The notes under the pieces were generated by a model. The model did no database searches. It saw only the letters and a program-made list of their open reading frames with translations, and was not told where the DNA came from. From Alicyclobacillus pomorum DSM 14955 (lineage in GTDB: Bacteria; Bacillota; Bacilli; Alicyclobacillales; Alicyclobacillaceae), in contig NZ_AXAR01000001.1 of assembly GCF_000472905.1 (NCBI RefSeq), positions 204,775-268,774 of the forward strand: a DNA stretch of 64,000 nt, written 5' to 3'. Shown piece after piece: positions 8,779 through 15,975 of this stretch (position 1 is its first letter; each line of letters begins with the position of its first letter). The position numbers and the translations under genes are program-made.

Positions 8779-11189
8779 TTGACCAGCGCCAACTCACACG
8801 AAAGGCTCTCCCGATGCAACCCCGGGAGAGCCTCATCCGCTTTGATGATGTGTCCATCGCATATGAGGAACAGAGCAAGCCTGTGATTCACGACGTGTCC
8901 TTTCAAGTTCGGGAAGGGGAGTCGGTGCTCTTTCTTGGCCCGAGCGGTTGCGGAAAGAGCACGTTGGCGATGCTCTGCGCGCGACTCATTCCTTCGTCCG
9001 TCGAAGCACAGGTGAAGGGCGAATTACACTACCATCCGTCGCTCTGCAGCACGGGCGGCATCGGTTACGTATTCCAGGATCCGGACGCGCAGTTTTGCAT
9101 GATTCACGTGGACGACGAAGTGGCGTTTGGGCTTGAAAATGTTGGCGTACCCCGCGAGAACATGCATTCCGTGATCCGTGCGTCTCTGGACACTGTGCAT
9201 CTGGACGTGCCGATGGACGCACAGCACGCGACGTTTTCGGGTGGGATGAAACAGAAACTCGCGGTGGCGTCCGCGCTGGCACTCAAGCCAAAACTACTGA
9301 TCTTTGACGAACCGACGGCGAACTTGGACCCGCTTTCCACCCGGGTGGTCTTTGAGCAGATTGCGCGCCTGCACGAGCAGGGGCAGACGCTGATTGTCAT
9401 TGAACACAAGTTCCATGCGTTGCTCCCACACATGGACACCGTGGTCCTTTTCGACCGGGACGGCACCGTCCACCGCGTGGGACCCACCCGTGAAGTGCTC
9501 GCCGAGGAGTGGACGTGGATGGTTGACGCTGGTGTGGTTCCCGCGTGGAAAGGCAAGCCTGCGTGGTTGGTCACGGGCACCCGCTCTGCACTGGAATCCG
9601 CTTATCAACCGATGCAACCACGACAGCGGGGGAGGTCCGTTCCAGTCGACAAACCCGCCATATCTCTACATGGCTTGTCCCTGCAGTACGGCGAGCGCAC
9701 AATCTGGTCCAACGTCGACCTGACGATTCCCACCGGGGCGTTCGTCGCGGTGGTGGGACCGAATGGCGTAGGGAAGTCGTCTCTGTTGCAGGTAATGGCT
9801 GGGCTGCAAAAGCCCGCGTCGGGGCAGGTCACATGGTTTGGGCGAGCGCTCAAGGATTTGTCGGCAACGGAAAAGCAGCGGATACTCTCCTTCTGTTTTC
9901 AAAATCCAGAGTATCAGTTTATTTACGAACGGGTTGGCGATGAGTTGGCCAACGGCGTTGTCCAGGGGGACTTGCCAACGCAGGTGTCTCGGTTGCTGGA
10001 GGAGTTCGGACTCGCCGGACTGGAAGATCACAGTCCATTTGCATTGAGCCAGGGGCAGAAGCGGCGCCTGAGCGTGGCGGCCATGGTTCGTGAAGAACAC
10101 GACCTCTACCTGTTGGACGAACCCACGTTTGGTCAGGACGCGCGCACGCAGTTGGCCATTCTCGAGAGACTCGCGCAACTGCAGGACCAAGGCAAGACCG
10201 TCGTCATCACGACGCACGACATGGACCTCGTGCGATCCTACGCGACCCACGTGGCTGTGCTATGTGACGGTGGCATCGCGTTTTTCGGCTCGCCAGACGA
10301 CCTATGCGAACGTCCGGACGTCTTGCGCCGGGCTCATTTGCTCGCTGACGTGGAAGCGCTAGACTCCACACCGGAACAGCAACCGCAGCCAGTGCAGCTG
10401 CGGAGCAGCGGATCCAACCAACCAGTGAACATTCGTGGCCAGCGCGGTCTTGCCAAGTATCTGAATCCACCCTTATCCATGCTCGCTGTGGTGGCCACTG
10501 TGTTAGTTGGGATTGCTGCGCGAGAACTTCCACAGACCCTGGCGCTGTTCGTTTGGGCTGTGTTGTTGCTGCTTGTAGTTCCAGGGCTGAGCCCATGGAA
10601 GGTGTTGAAACGTCTGTCTCCATTCCTCGGCTTTTATGTGTTATACATTTGGTCGTTTGCCGCCTTTTCAGCGGTTCCGCCGGGTGCAAAATCACTGCAT
10701 GTCCTCTGGTACCACATCAGTCTGCCTGGACTCATGAACGGCGTCGTCCTGGCATTTCGCATGTTGGCGGCTGTCGCAATGGGGGTACTCTTGGTCGCCA
10801 GCACTGAGATGACTTCGTTCATCGTCGGTGTGTGCCAAAACTTTCGCCTTGCCCCCAAGTTTGCTTACGGCATTCTTGCTGGATTGCGACTGGCGCCCTT
10901 GTTTCAGAGCGAGTGGACAAAGCTGAGACAGGCGAGGCAGTTGCGGGGCAAAGACGCGCGTTGGCCTTGGATGCGTCCGGTCACGTATGCGCTGCCGCTA
11001 TTGACGCAGGCCATTCGAATGAGCGAGCGCGTCGCCACCGCGATGGAGGCGCGCGGGTTTGTCGGAGCGGCCGCGAATTCTGCACAGGGGCGAACGTTCT
11101 ACCGCGACATTCGCATTCATTGGTGGGACTGGGTGTACGTGGTTGCCGTCCCAGGGGTAGCTCTGGCACTCATCCTTGTGTTGAAATAG
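8775..11189 (+). CDS. fused ECF ATPase and transmembrane subunit (YkoD-YkoC fusion)
   Basis: 804 residues in three parts. ABC domain 1 has Walker A GPSGCGKST (about 55-63), signature FSGGMKQK and Walker B LLIFDEPTANLD. ABC domain 2 has GPNGVGKSS (about 326), signature LSQGQKRR and LYLLDEPTFGQD. From about residue 553 a membrane domain resembles EcfT/CbiQ. In Bacillus the double ATPase YkoD and the EcfT protein YkoC are separate genes; here they are one polypeptide. It energises uptake through YkoE. Translation is probably coupled by the ATGA overlap. YkoF, the soluble thiamine-binding partner, is absent. Confidence 0.9.
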   Translation: MIDQRQLTRKALPMQPRESLIRFDDVSIAYEEQSKPVIHDVSFQVREGESVLFLGPSGCGKSTLAMLCARLIPSSVEAQVKGELHYHPSLCSTGGIGYVFQDPDAQFCMIHVDDEVAFGLENVGVPRENMHSVIRASLDTVHLDVPMDAQHATFSGGMKQKLAVASALALKPKLLIFDEPTANLDPLSTRVVFEQIARLHEQGQTLIVIEHKFHALLPHMDTVVLFDRDGTVHRVGPTREVLAEEWTWMVDAGVVPAWKGKPAWLVTGTRSALESAYQPMQPRQRGRSVPVDKPAISLHGLSLQYGERTIWSNVDLTIPTGAFVAVVGPNGVGKSSLLQVMAGLQKPASGQVTWFGRALKDLSATEKQRILSFCFQNPEYQFIYERVGDELANGVVQGDLPTQVSRLLEEFGLAGLEDHSPFALSQGQKRRLSVAAMVREEHDLYLLDEPTFGQDARTQLAILERLAQLQDQGKTVVITTHDMDLVRSYATHVAVLCDGGIAFFGSPDDLCERPDVLRRAHLLADVEALDSTPEQQPQPVQLRSSGSNQPVNIRGQRGLAKYLNPPLSMLAVVATVLVGIAARELPQTLALFVWAVLLLLVVPGLSPWKVLKRLSPFLGFYVLYIWSFAAFSAVPPGAKSLHVLWYHISLPGLMNGVVLAFRMLAAVAMGVLLVASTEMTSFIVGVCQNFRLAPKFAYGILAGLRLAPLFQSEWTKLRQARQLRGKDARWPWMRPVTYALPLLTQAIRMSERVATAMEARGFVGAAANSAQGRTFYRDIRIHWWDWVYVVAVPGVALALILVLK

Positions 11190-11568
11190 TGCGCTTCTGT
11201 CGGGTCCCATTCGTTTGATAGCGTTGAACGTGGAACTCATGCGAGCAACGCCAACACCAGACCGATTCAACAATGCATGGAGCGTCTCTTTCTGTCTGTA
11301 AACACCGTGGATGGAAGAGACGCTCCATGAAATTTTTGAGAAACCACCCCCACAAGCCACGGACTTGTGAACGGATTTGGTAATATTCGCAAAAATCATA
11401 CATATGTGTAAACGGACTTTGATACGGGGCGGAATGAATTTCGCACCCGTCTATGTGTTGTATACATATACGCTTTGGAATCTTTTTCGTGTTACGAGGG
11501 CATGTCATGATATCTTGGTGACTACATGGCCCATCCATACCATGTCACGACGATGGGAGGCATGTGCC
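11190..11568. other. 379-base intergenic region
   Basis: No credible coding sequence. It contains a 15-bp hairpin (11276-11329) and, after 11365, an AT-rich stretch. Two imperfect direct repeats occur at about 11367 (TGTGAACGGATTTGGTA) and 11406 (TGTAAACGGACTTTGATA), possible operators for the WXG100-like gene. Confidence 0.5.
11276..11329. terminator. 15-bp perfect hairpin after the ECF operon
   Basis: CATGGAGCGTCTCTT (11276-11290) pairs perfectly with AAGAGACGCTCCATG (11315-11329) across 24 nt and is followed by GAAATTTTT slightly downstream. Probably the terminator of ykoE-ykoDC; the long loop and offset T-run are atypical. Confidence 0.55.
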
Positions 11569-12030
11569 GTGCTCGAGGCAAAGAATCCATGGCGGTTGCG
11601 CAGTGGCGCTGCGGCCATGGATGCAGCTGGTGATTCGATTGACCAGGAAATCTACCGCATGGATAACCTGGTCGCTGGTGCTGTCAGCGGCGGCGCAGAC
11701 GCATGGATGGGCGATGGGGCCTCTGCGTGTGTGCAGGCGTTCCAGAAACAAGTGACTGCCTTCCGTCGAACCACAAACGCCTTGCGCGAGGCCTCCAGCG
11801 TGCTAAAGTGGCTGGCAGATAGGGCGGAAGAAATCAACGCATTGCGAGACAAGGCTCGCGCGCTACGGCAAGAGGCAGATAGGATTTCGGCAAGTGTCGC
11901 CACCTTGGACCCGCAAGGCAGATTATCATCTTGGAGGAGAAATTGGACTGGCACTAAACAAGCGGGTTCATCCATGGGATTGACAACACGAATTTCAGGT
12001 GCATTAACCGAAGGGAGCCGGCCTCGATAA
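11569..12030 (+). CDS. WXG100/ESAT-6-like helical protein
   Basis: 153 residues, almost entirely amphipathic helix with Trp46-Met47-Gly48 (ADAWMGDGAS) at the expected bend between two helices. This is the layout of WXG100 proteins secreted by type VII systems, but the protein is longer than the usual 100 residues because of a basic, low-complexity tail. GTG 11569 has GGGAGG eight bases upstream; the longer frame starting at 11377 has no support. No type VII ATPase or membrane component is nearby, so it is an orphan. Role unknown; it might be a type VII substrate or a cytoplasmic coiled-coil protein. Confidence 0.6.
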   Translation: MLEAKNPWRLRSGAAAMDAAGDSIDQEIYRMDNLVAGAVSGGADAWMGDGASACVQAFQKQVTAFRRTTNALREASSVLKWLADRAEEINALRDKARALRQEADRISASVATLDPQGRLSSWRRNWTGTKQAGSSMGLTTRISGALTEGSRPR

Positions 12031-12051
12031 TACGGGGATTGGCTCCCTTTC
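12011..12051 (+). terminator. terminator overlapping the stop of the WXG100-like gene
   Basis: AAGGGAGCC (12011-12019) pairs with GGCTCCCTT (12041-12049) followed by TCT; the TAA stop at 12028-12030 sits in the loop. Confidence 0.65.
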
Positions 12052-12181
12052 TACTTCTGCACTTGGTACATCGGCTGTAGTCGTATGGTCACTCCGGAAT
12101 CTCTTCACAGTCACCCATCAGCCCACTATCCCATATGTTGCTGCAAGCTTTTCAGCCTAGACTGTGGAGGAGGTCCAGTGC

Positions 12182-12555
12182 ATGGCGCTGACGCTGTCCC
12201 ATTGGATTTATTTATTGGTTGTGTTGCTGGTCATTGCCGGCATGGCGATGCGGCGTGGCGTGATTCCGCTGTGCGTTTTAGGAACGTTTGCAATGGGGTG
12301 GGTGTATACAGGGAGCTTTCTGAAAGCCGTCCAGACGCTGTACAAGGCATCCCTCATCAGCGCTCAGGTGCTGCTAGGGATTATCATCATCATCGCCATT
12401 ATGATTGCGTTGCTGCGATTGCTTGAGCACATCGGTGCGGATCAATTGATCTTGAGACCGTTCCGAAACGTCTTTCGCGGTCCAGGTGTTGCATTTTGGG
12501 GAACGGGTTTGATAAAAGGGGTGGTGTCGGCGTTCGTGTGGCCGACACCGGCGAC
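12182..12555 (+). CDS. split membrane transporter, 5' segment
   Basis: Codons 1-124 of a transporter interrupted by a recombination element. It starts at ATG 12182 after GGAGGAGG. Hydrophobic segments such as WIYLLVVLLVIAGMA and GIIIIIAIMIALLRLL are followed by GTGLIKGVVSAFVWPTPA. After base 12555 the frame enters element DNA and stops at 12670, giving 38 foreign residues. Joined to 14800-15784 it makes one 452-residue protein resembling ion-transporter-superfamily permeases (GntP/CitMHS/NhaC-like). The substrate is unknown. In the integrated state it should be non-functional. Confidence 0.8.
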
Positions 12556-12573
12556 GATGAGGGTGATGAAAAC
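12536..12573 (+). other. attL of the recombination element
   Basis: Chromosomal half GTGTGGCCGACACCGGCG, core AC at 12554-12555, element half GATGAGGGTGATGAAAAC (12556-12573). The element half is the inverted counterpart of the arm in attR (16 of 18 bases). The recombinase stop codon lies only 20 nt inside. Confidence 0.75.
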
Positions 12574-12575
12574 GA

Positions 12576-14003
12576 CTACGCGCGGATGTGAATCCGAACG
12601 TTGCCGTCAGGATACACCCAGATGGTGTCCACGACATAGCGGATCAATTCCTTGCGTTCTATGGGGGTAGCAATCTGCCAGGTTTGTTGAAAATCACGCA
12701 TTTGTTCGAACGTCACTGGACTGTCGGAACGCGATTCCGAAAGACGCTTCAAGTGCGATTCCAGTATAGTTTGCTCTTCCGTAATCACACGAAGTTGTTC
12801 ACCAAGGTCCTGAGCCGTGATGTTATCCGCATTGAACGCATCCATCCATTTTTTTCTTCGCACACGAAGGTTCTGCAACGCCTGCTGTACGGCTCGTACG
12901 ACACGAAGTTCGTCTTTGTCGGGTATTTCTACCTCTGTCGATTCGAGCTTGTCCGCGGCAATCCGCTGTAATGCCTCCACCACGTGGGATTCCAGGACTT
13001 CGCGTTTCCACATCTTCATATTGCAAGTTCTCTTTTGGCGGCGTGCGTTGCACATGTAACCATAGTAGTCGTTGGCGCGACCATCGAGTCTGGCATGCGC
13101 GGTACGCCCAATCATCGGGCCTCCACACATGCCGCAGCGTAGGACTCCGACCAGGGGATGAATCCCCGTTCCACTGCGGGGAGGGACGCGACGGCGTTGC
13201 TTCATAAGTTGTTGCGCACGGTTGAATGTTTCCTCCGAGATGATGGGCTCATGGGCGCTGTTCGCAATGACCATCTCTTGGTTTGGCGTCTTGGATTTGT
13301 TTCCATATCGGACGTAACCGCAGTAGATCGGGTTTTTGAGCATGTGATGGACAACCTTCATAGACCACGCACCCCCGTTGCGAGGTCGGGGCACATGATT
13401 CTCCGGAGTATTGAAATACTTGACAATCCGGCTGATTCCGTTTCCTGCGAGGTACAAATCAAATAGGGTGCGAACCACGTATGCCTCGGTTGGATGCACA
13501 AACAACATGCCGTCACGCAGTGCATACCCATAAGGAGGCGTATGGCCGAAGTACTTTCCTTCCCGCACCATTTGTGCCTGGCCGAGATGGACGCGCTCCC
13601 CGATGGTTTCCCGTTCCCACTGCGCGAGGGCTCCGACGATGGTGATAAAAAGTCGCCCCATCGCCGTCGTGGTGTCGAACACTTCTGTGGCGCTTTTAAA
13701 CCCCACGCCCGCCTGCTCAAACATGTGTAACATTTCATACAAGTCGCGAACAGAACGCGTCAGACGGTCCAGTTTGTAAACCAACACGACGTCGACCTTG
13801 TTGTCTCGGATATCTGCGAGCATTCGTTGCAGTTCCGGGCGTTCCATATCCTTAGCCGAAATGCCCTCGTCCGTGTACACGTCCGCAACCGTCCATCCCT
13901 GACTCGTACAATATGCGCGAAGCCGATGCAGCTGCGCGTCAAGGGAGTATCCTTCCAGCGCCTGTTCCTCTGAGCTGACTCGCGTGTAGATGGCCACCCG
14001 CAT
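12576..14003 (-). CDS. large serine site-specific recombinase
   Basis: 475 residues. The N-terminal resolvase domain has the catalytic motif YTRVSS (nucleophile Ser10), YTDEGISAKDMERPEL and VYKLDRLTRS. A recombinase domain follows (about 170-280), then a zinc ribbon with Cys290, Cys293, Cys318 and Cys327, and a coiled-coil region (about 365-425). This is the architecture of phage integrases and SpoIVCA-type enzymes that excise elements by synapsing att sites. ATG 14003 has GAGGTGA about five bases upstream; the longer frame to 14078 is not supported. It points outward to attL. All catalytic features are intact, so it is probably active. Confidence 0.95.
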   Translation of the reverse strand: MRVAIYTRVSSEEQALEGYSLDAQLHRLRAYCTSQGWTVADVYTDEGISAKDMERPELQRMLADIRDNKVDVVLVYKLDRLTRSVRDLYEMLHMFEQAGVGFKSATEVFDTTTAMGRLFITIVGALAQWERETIGERVHLGQAQMVREGKYFGHTPPYGYALRDGMLFVHPTEAYVVRTLFDLYLAGNGISRIVKYFNTPENHVPRPRNGGAWSMKVVHHMLKNPIYCGYVRYGNKSKTPNQEMVIANSAHEPIISEETFNRAQQLMKQRRRVPPRSGTGIHPLVGVLRCGMCGGPMIGRTAHARLDGRANDYYGYMCNARRQKRTCNMKMWKREVLESHVVEALQRIAADKLESTEVEIPDKDELRVVRAVQQALQNLRVRRKKWMDAFNADNITAQDLGEQLRVITEEQTILESHLKRLSESRSDSPVTFEQMRDFQQTWQIATPIERKELIRYVVDTIWVYPDGNVRIHIRA

Positions 14004-14107
14004 ACAATCACCTCGTTCTAGTTTACGGTAGCGGGTTTGTTCGAATGTGACGCCACGAAGTGGATAGAAAGTGACCAAGCGGACCGGTCATAGCCTAGCG
14101 TGGGGGG

Positions 14108-14257
14108 ATGGAGATGGAAGTCAAAGTGAGTACAGTGGGGGATTTTACCCCCGAACACGCTCGGCGCATCCTCATGCTCTCTTACCGCATATGGAAACGG
14201 CATCTCCAAGAGCAGGCGAACAAGGAAGAGTCTAATCAGCCCGAGTCGAAGGACTAA
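14108..14257 (+). CDS. small 49-codon ORF divergent from the recombinase
   Basis: Encodes MEMEVKVSTVGDFTPEHARR followed by a basic helix (ILMLSYRIWKRHLQEQ) and an acidic tail. A run of six Gs precedes the first ATG and is 6 nt from a second ATG at 14114, the more likely start (47 codons). It is unlike a random reading frame: compact, helical and charged. Position within a minimal serine-integrase element makes it a candidate recombination directionality factor or regulator, by analogy with SprB of SPbeta (58 residues). No homology to SprB is claimed. Confidence 0.55.
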   Translation: MEMEVKVSTVGDFTPEHARRILMLSYRIWKRHLQEQANKEESNQPESKD

Positions 14258-14332
14258 CGCCAGGCGGTACCGTGGTCCGTGTGTCATCGAGGATGGATGC
14301 ACGTGGCATGTCTCATGCATCGAACACAACAA

Positions 14333-14359
14333 GAGAAGGCCGACAGCGTCGACCTTCTC
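14333..14359. repeat. hairpin downstream of the 49-codon ORF
   Basis: GAGAAGG (14333-14339) pairs with CCTTCTC (14353-14359), with an inner CGAC/GTCG pair around AGC. No T-run follows, so it may be a structural or processing signal. Confidence 0.5.
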
Positions 14360-14362
14360 CCG

Positions 14363-14437
14363 AGCTCTGGCAATCTGATGGAGTGGGAAGGGAGGTGTGT
14401 TTGGTTGGGCGTTGGGTTCGTTTGAATTGCCAGAGCT
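14363..14437. repeat. 12-bp inverted repeat with G-rich loop inside the element
   Basis: AGCTCTGGCAAT (14363-14374) and ATTGCCAGAGCT (14426-14437) are perfect inverted copies. The 51-nt loop has four GGG tracts on the plus strand (GGGAAGGGAGG, then TTGGGCGTTGGG), a possible G-quadruplex. Function unknown; candidates are a recombination enhancer, a regulatory RNA structure or a replication signal of the excised circle. Confidence 0.6.
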
Positions 14438-14501
14438 AGTCCGGGAAAGAAGCTGTCAGGGCGAAATACGCGTAGAAACCATACGCATACACAGGACGAT
14501 G

Positions 14502-14690
14502 TTACTGTTCTTGTAGGCTGCTCAGCGGGACCTCCTGCTCGTTTTGCGGCTGATCCAGTGGATAAATCCGCGCGGTTTTGTTTTGCTCATTCACACGTTG
14601 AATGTAAACCGGAGTTCCGTTGTAAGTTACGTTCGCCATCACCGGGGAAGCAGCAATTTCTTGTGCGCGTTGTGCGTTCATCGTGTTCAT
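14502..14690 (-). CDS. sspH: small acid-soluble spore protein H (SspH type)
   Basis: 62 residues with the H-type SASP pattern: MNAQRAQEIAASP, VTYNGTPVYIQRVNE, ARIYPLDQP and EQEVPLSSL. H-type SASPs are small proteins of the spore core, made in the forespore in Bacillus under sigma-G control. The family normally begins at the MNAQRA methionine (14681); GGAGG is 2 nt from the first ATG and 11 nt from the second, so the start is uncertain. It lies wholly inside the recombinase element, about 107 bp from attR. I could not identify a convincing sigma-G promoter. Confidence 0.9.
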   Translation of the reverse strand: MNTMNAQRAQEIAASPVMANVTYNGTPVYIQRVNEQNKTARIYPLDQPQNEQEVPLSSLQEQ

Positions 14691-14779
14691 GACCTCCGTT
14701 TTTTCTCATGGTATACATCGTTGAGTCTGCCCCGGCTGATACAGACAGTATGCAAAAACCGGTTCTAATTCGCTGGTAT

Positions 14780-14817
14780 GTTTTCATCACCATCATGACC
14801 ATGATTGTCGGGCCGAT
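14780..14817 (+). other. attR of the recombination element
   Basis: Element half GTTTTCATCACCATCATG (14780-14797), core AC (14798-14799), chromosomal half CATGATTGTCGGGCCGAT (14800-14817). The chromosomal TGTCGG is the inverted partner of CCGACA in attL, both six bases from the core. Confidence 0.75.
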
Positions 14818-15784
14818 GATGATCCCCATCGCGCTTCGGGCCGGTCTGCCCATTATCGGGATTGCGGCCACCATGAACTTGTTTGGGCACGGCATTGCTT
14901 TGTCTGGGGACTTTGTCATTCAAGGGGCGCCCAAGTTGACAGGTTCTGCTGCCGGGGTCGGCGTATTGGCCATTTTGAAGGCGAGCATCCCGCTGGTGAT
15001 TGCCACCGGCCTCGTCAGCACTCTGCTCTCCTTTTGGATGCTACGACGAGACATGAAAAAGGGGCGTATCGTCGCGAAGTCTACCTCAACCGCCTCTCTG
15101 CGAACGGATTTTGGGGCTGCTGCGAAGTTTGCCGCCGTCGTTGTACCGCTCACTTTTCTGGCAACGATTGCGACCACCGTGACCATTGGGCTGAAGGGAG
15201 ATGACGCGACGGCCTTGGTTGGCGGCGCCAGCCTACTGTTGTTCATCGTCATCGCGTTCTTGGAATACCGGATGAAGGCGTACGAAGCGGTGATGAAAAA
15301 ATTGCAGGAAGGATTCACGTTTTCCATTAACATCTTTGCGCCGGTGATTCCGATAGCAGGATTTTTCTTCATGGGATCTCCGGAAGTGTCCCCGCAGATT
15401 CTCGGCCAGGGTGCACCAGGATATTTGTTCGATCTCGGGAAAGCGCTTGCTGCCCACGTGCCGTTGTCGGTCATTCCCGTGGCCATCATTGTCGTCCTGG
15501 TGGGTATCATTGCAGGACTGGATGGATCCGGGTTTTCTGGGTTGGTGCTGGTCGGTACTTTGGCACAGGCGCTTGGAACGCCGGTTGGTGCCAATATTGC
15601 GGTACTCGCTGCGCTGGGGCAGATGGGTTCCGTGTGGAGCGGCGGCGGTACCCTGGTGCCATGGGGCGTCCTGGATGTGTCTGGCGTGACCGGATGTAGT
15701 CCAGAGGCATTGACCCGGCGAAACTTCATTCCGGTCATGGCGGGCCTGGCTGTCGCCACGGTTGTCGCCATTGTACTGATGTAG
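14800..15784 (+). CDS. split membrane transporter, 3' segment
   Basis: Codons for residues 125-452 of the interrupted transporter, beginning ATG-ATT-GTC-GGG in frame at 14801. It is rich in membrane segments ([35 protein letters not shown]) with glycine-rich loops ([14 protein letters not shown]). An open frame extends back to an ATG at 14708, but those 31 codons are element DNA. In the integrated state this segment has no obvious start of its own. Terminator at 15882-15909. Confidence 0.8.
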
Positions 15785-15881
15785 CATCCGTCGCGGCAGG
15801 TTCGTCGATGGAACTGATGGGGCCCATCTACGTTTCCTGTGCAACGGATGAGACGGTTTTGGAAAAGATGTGTACGATGGA

Positions 15882-15909
15882 CCAACTGCATTTCGATGCA
15901 GTTGGTTTT
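15882..15909 (+). terminator. terminator of the split transporter gene
   Basis: CCAACTGCAT, loop TTCG, ATGCAGTTGG, then TTTT: a perfect 10-bp stem with a stable tetraloop. Confidence 0.85.
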
Positions 15910-15937
15910 GGATGCACGCGGATAAGAGTGCTATCAT
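15908..15937 (+). promoter_or_regulatory. candidate promoter of tkt
   Basis: TTGGAT (15908-15913), 18-nt spacer, TATCAT (15932-15937), 38 nt before the transketolase ATG. Confidence 0.45.
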
Positions 15938-15975
15938 ACAGACAGCAATCAAAGTGGTTGCAAGGGGTGAAGAGA

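Larger units (their letters stand above)
12556..14799. mobile_element. 2,244-bp serine-recombinase intervening element
   Basis: A small integrated element in a transporter gene. It contains a large serine recombinase (-), a divergent 49-codon ORF (+), hairpin-rich DNA and an sspH gene (-). Its boundaries are set by the AC core at 12554-12555 and 14798-14799. Removing one core copy and the interior joins GCG-ACC-ATG-ATT in frame and restores the host gene. The layout matches sigK-type 'skin' elements and related sporulation intervening sequences. Programmed excision is inference; the sequence only shows that precise excision would restore the gene. Confidence 0.8.

Noticed and set aside
11377-11568. 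N-terminal extension of the WXG100-like protein
   Set aside because: No ribosome site at the early start, non-helical and Tyr/Cys/Trp-rich composition, and it runs through AT-rich regulatory DNA.
14708-14799. ATG at 14708 as the start of an independent transporter gene
   Set aside because: These bases lie between sspH and attR, code for residues unlike a transporter start, have no good ribosome site, and are removed in the reconstructed gene.
12556-14799. Interpretation as an insertion sequence or group II intron
   Set aside because: There is no DDE transposase or reverse transcriptase; the enzyme is a serine recombinase and the ends behave as att sites.
14920-15952. Long minus-strand frames opposite the transporter 3' segment
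   Set aside because: Composition (Pro/Thr/Ser-rich) and position show they are complements of the membrane-protein codons.
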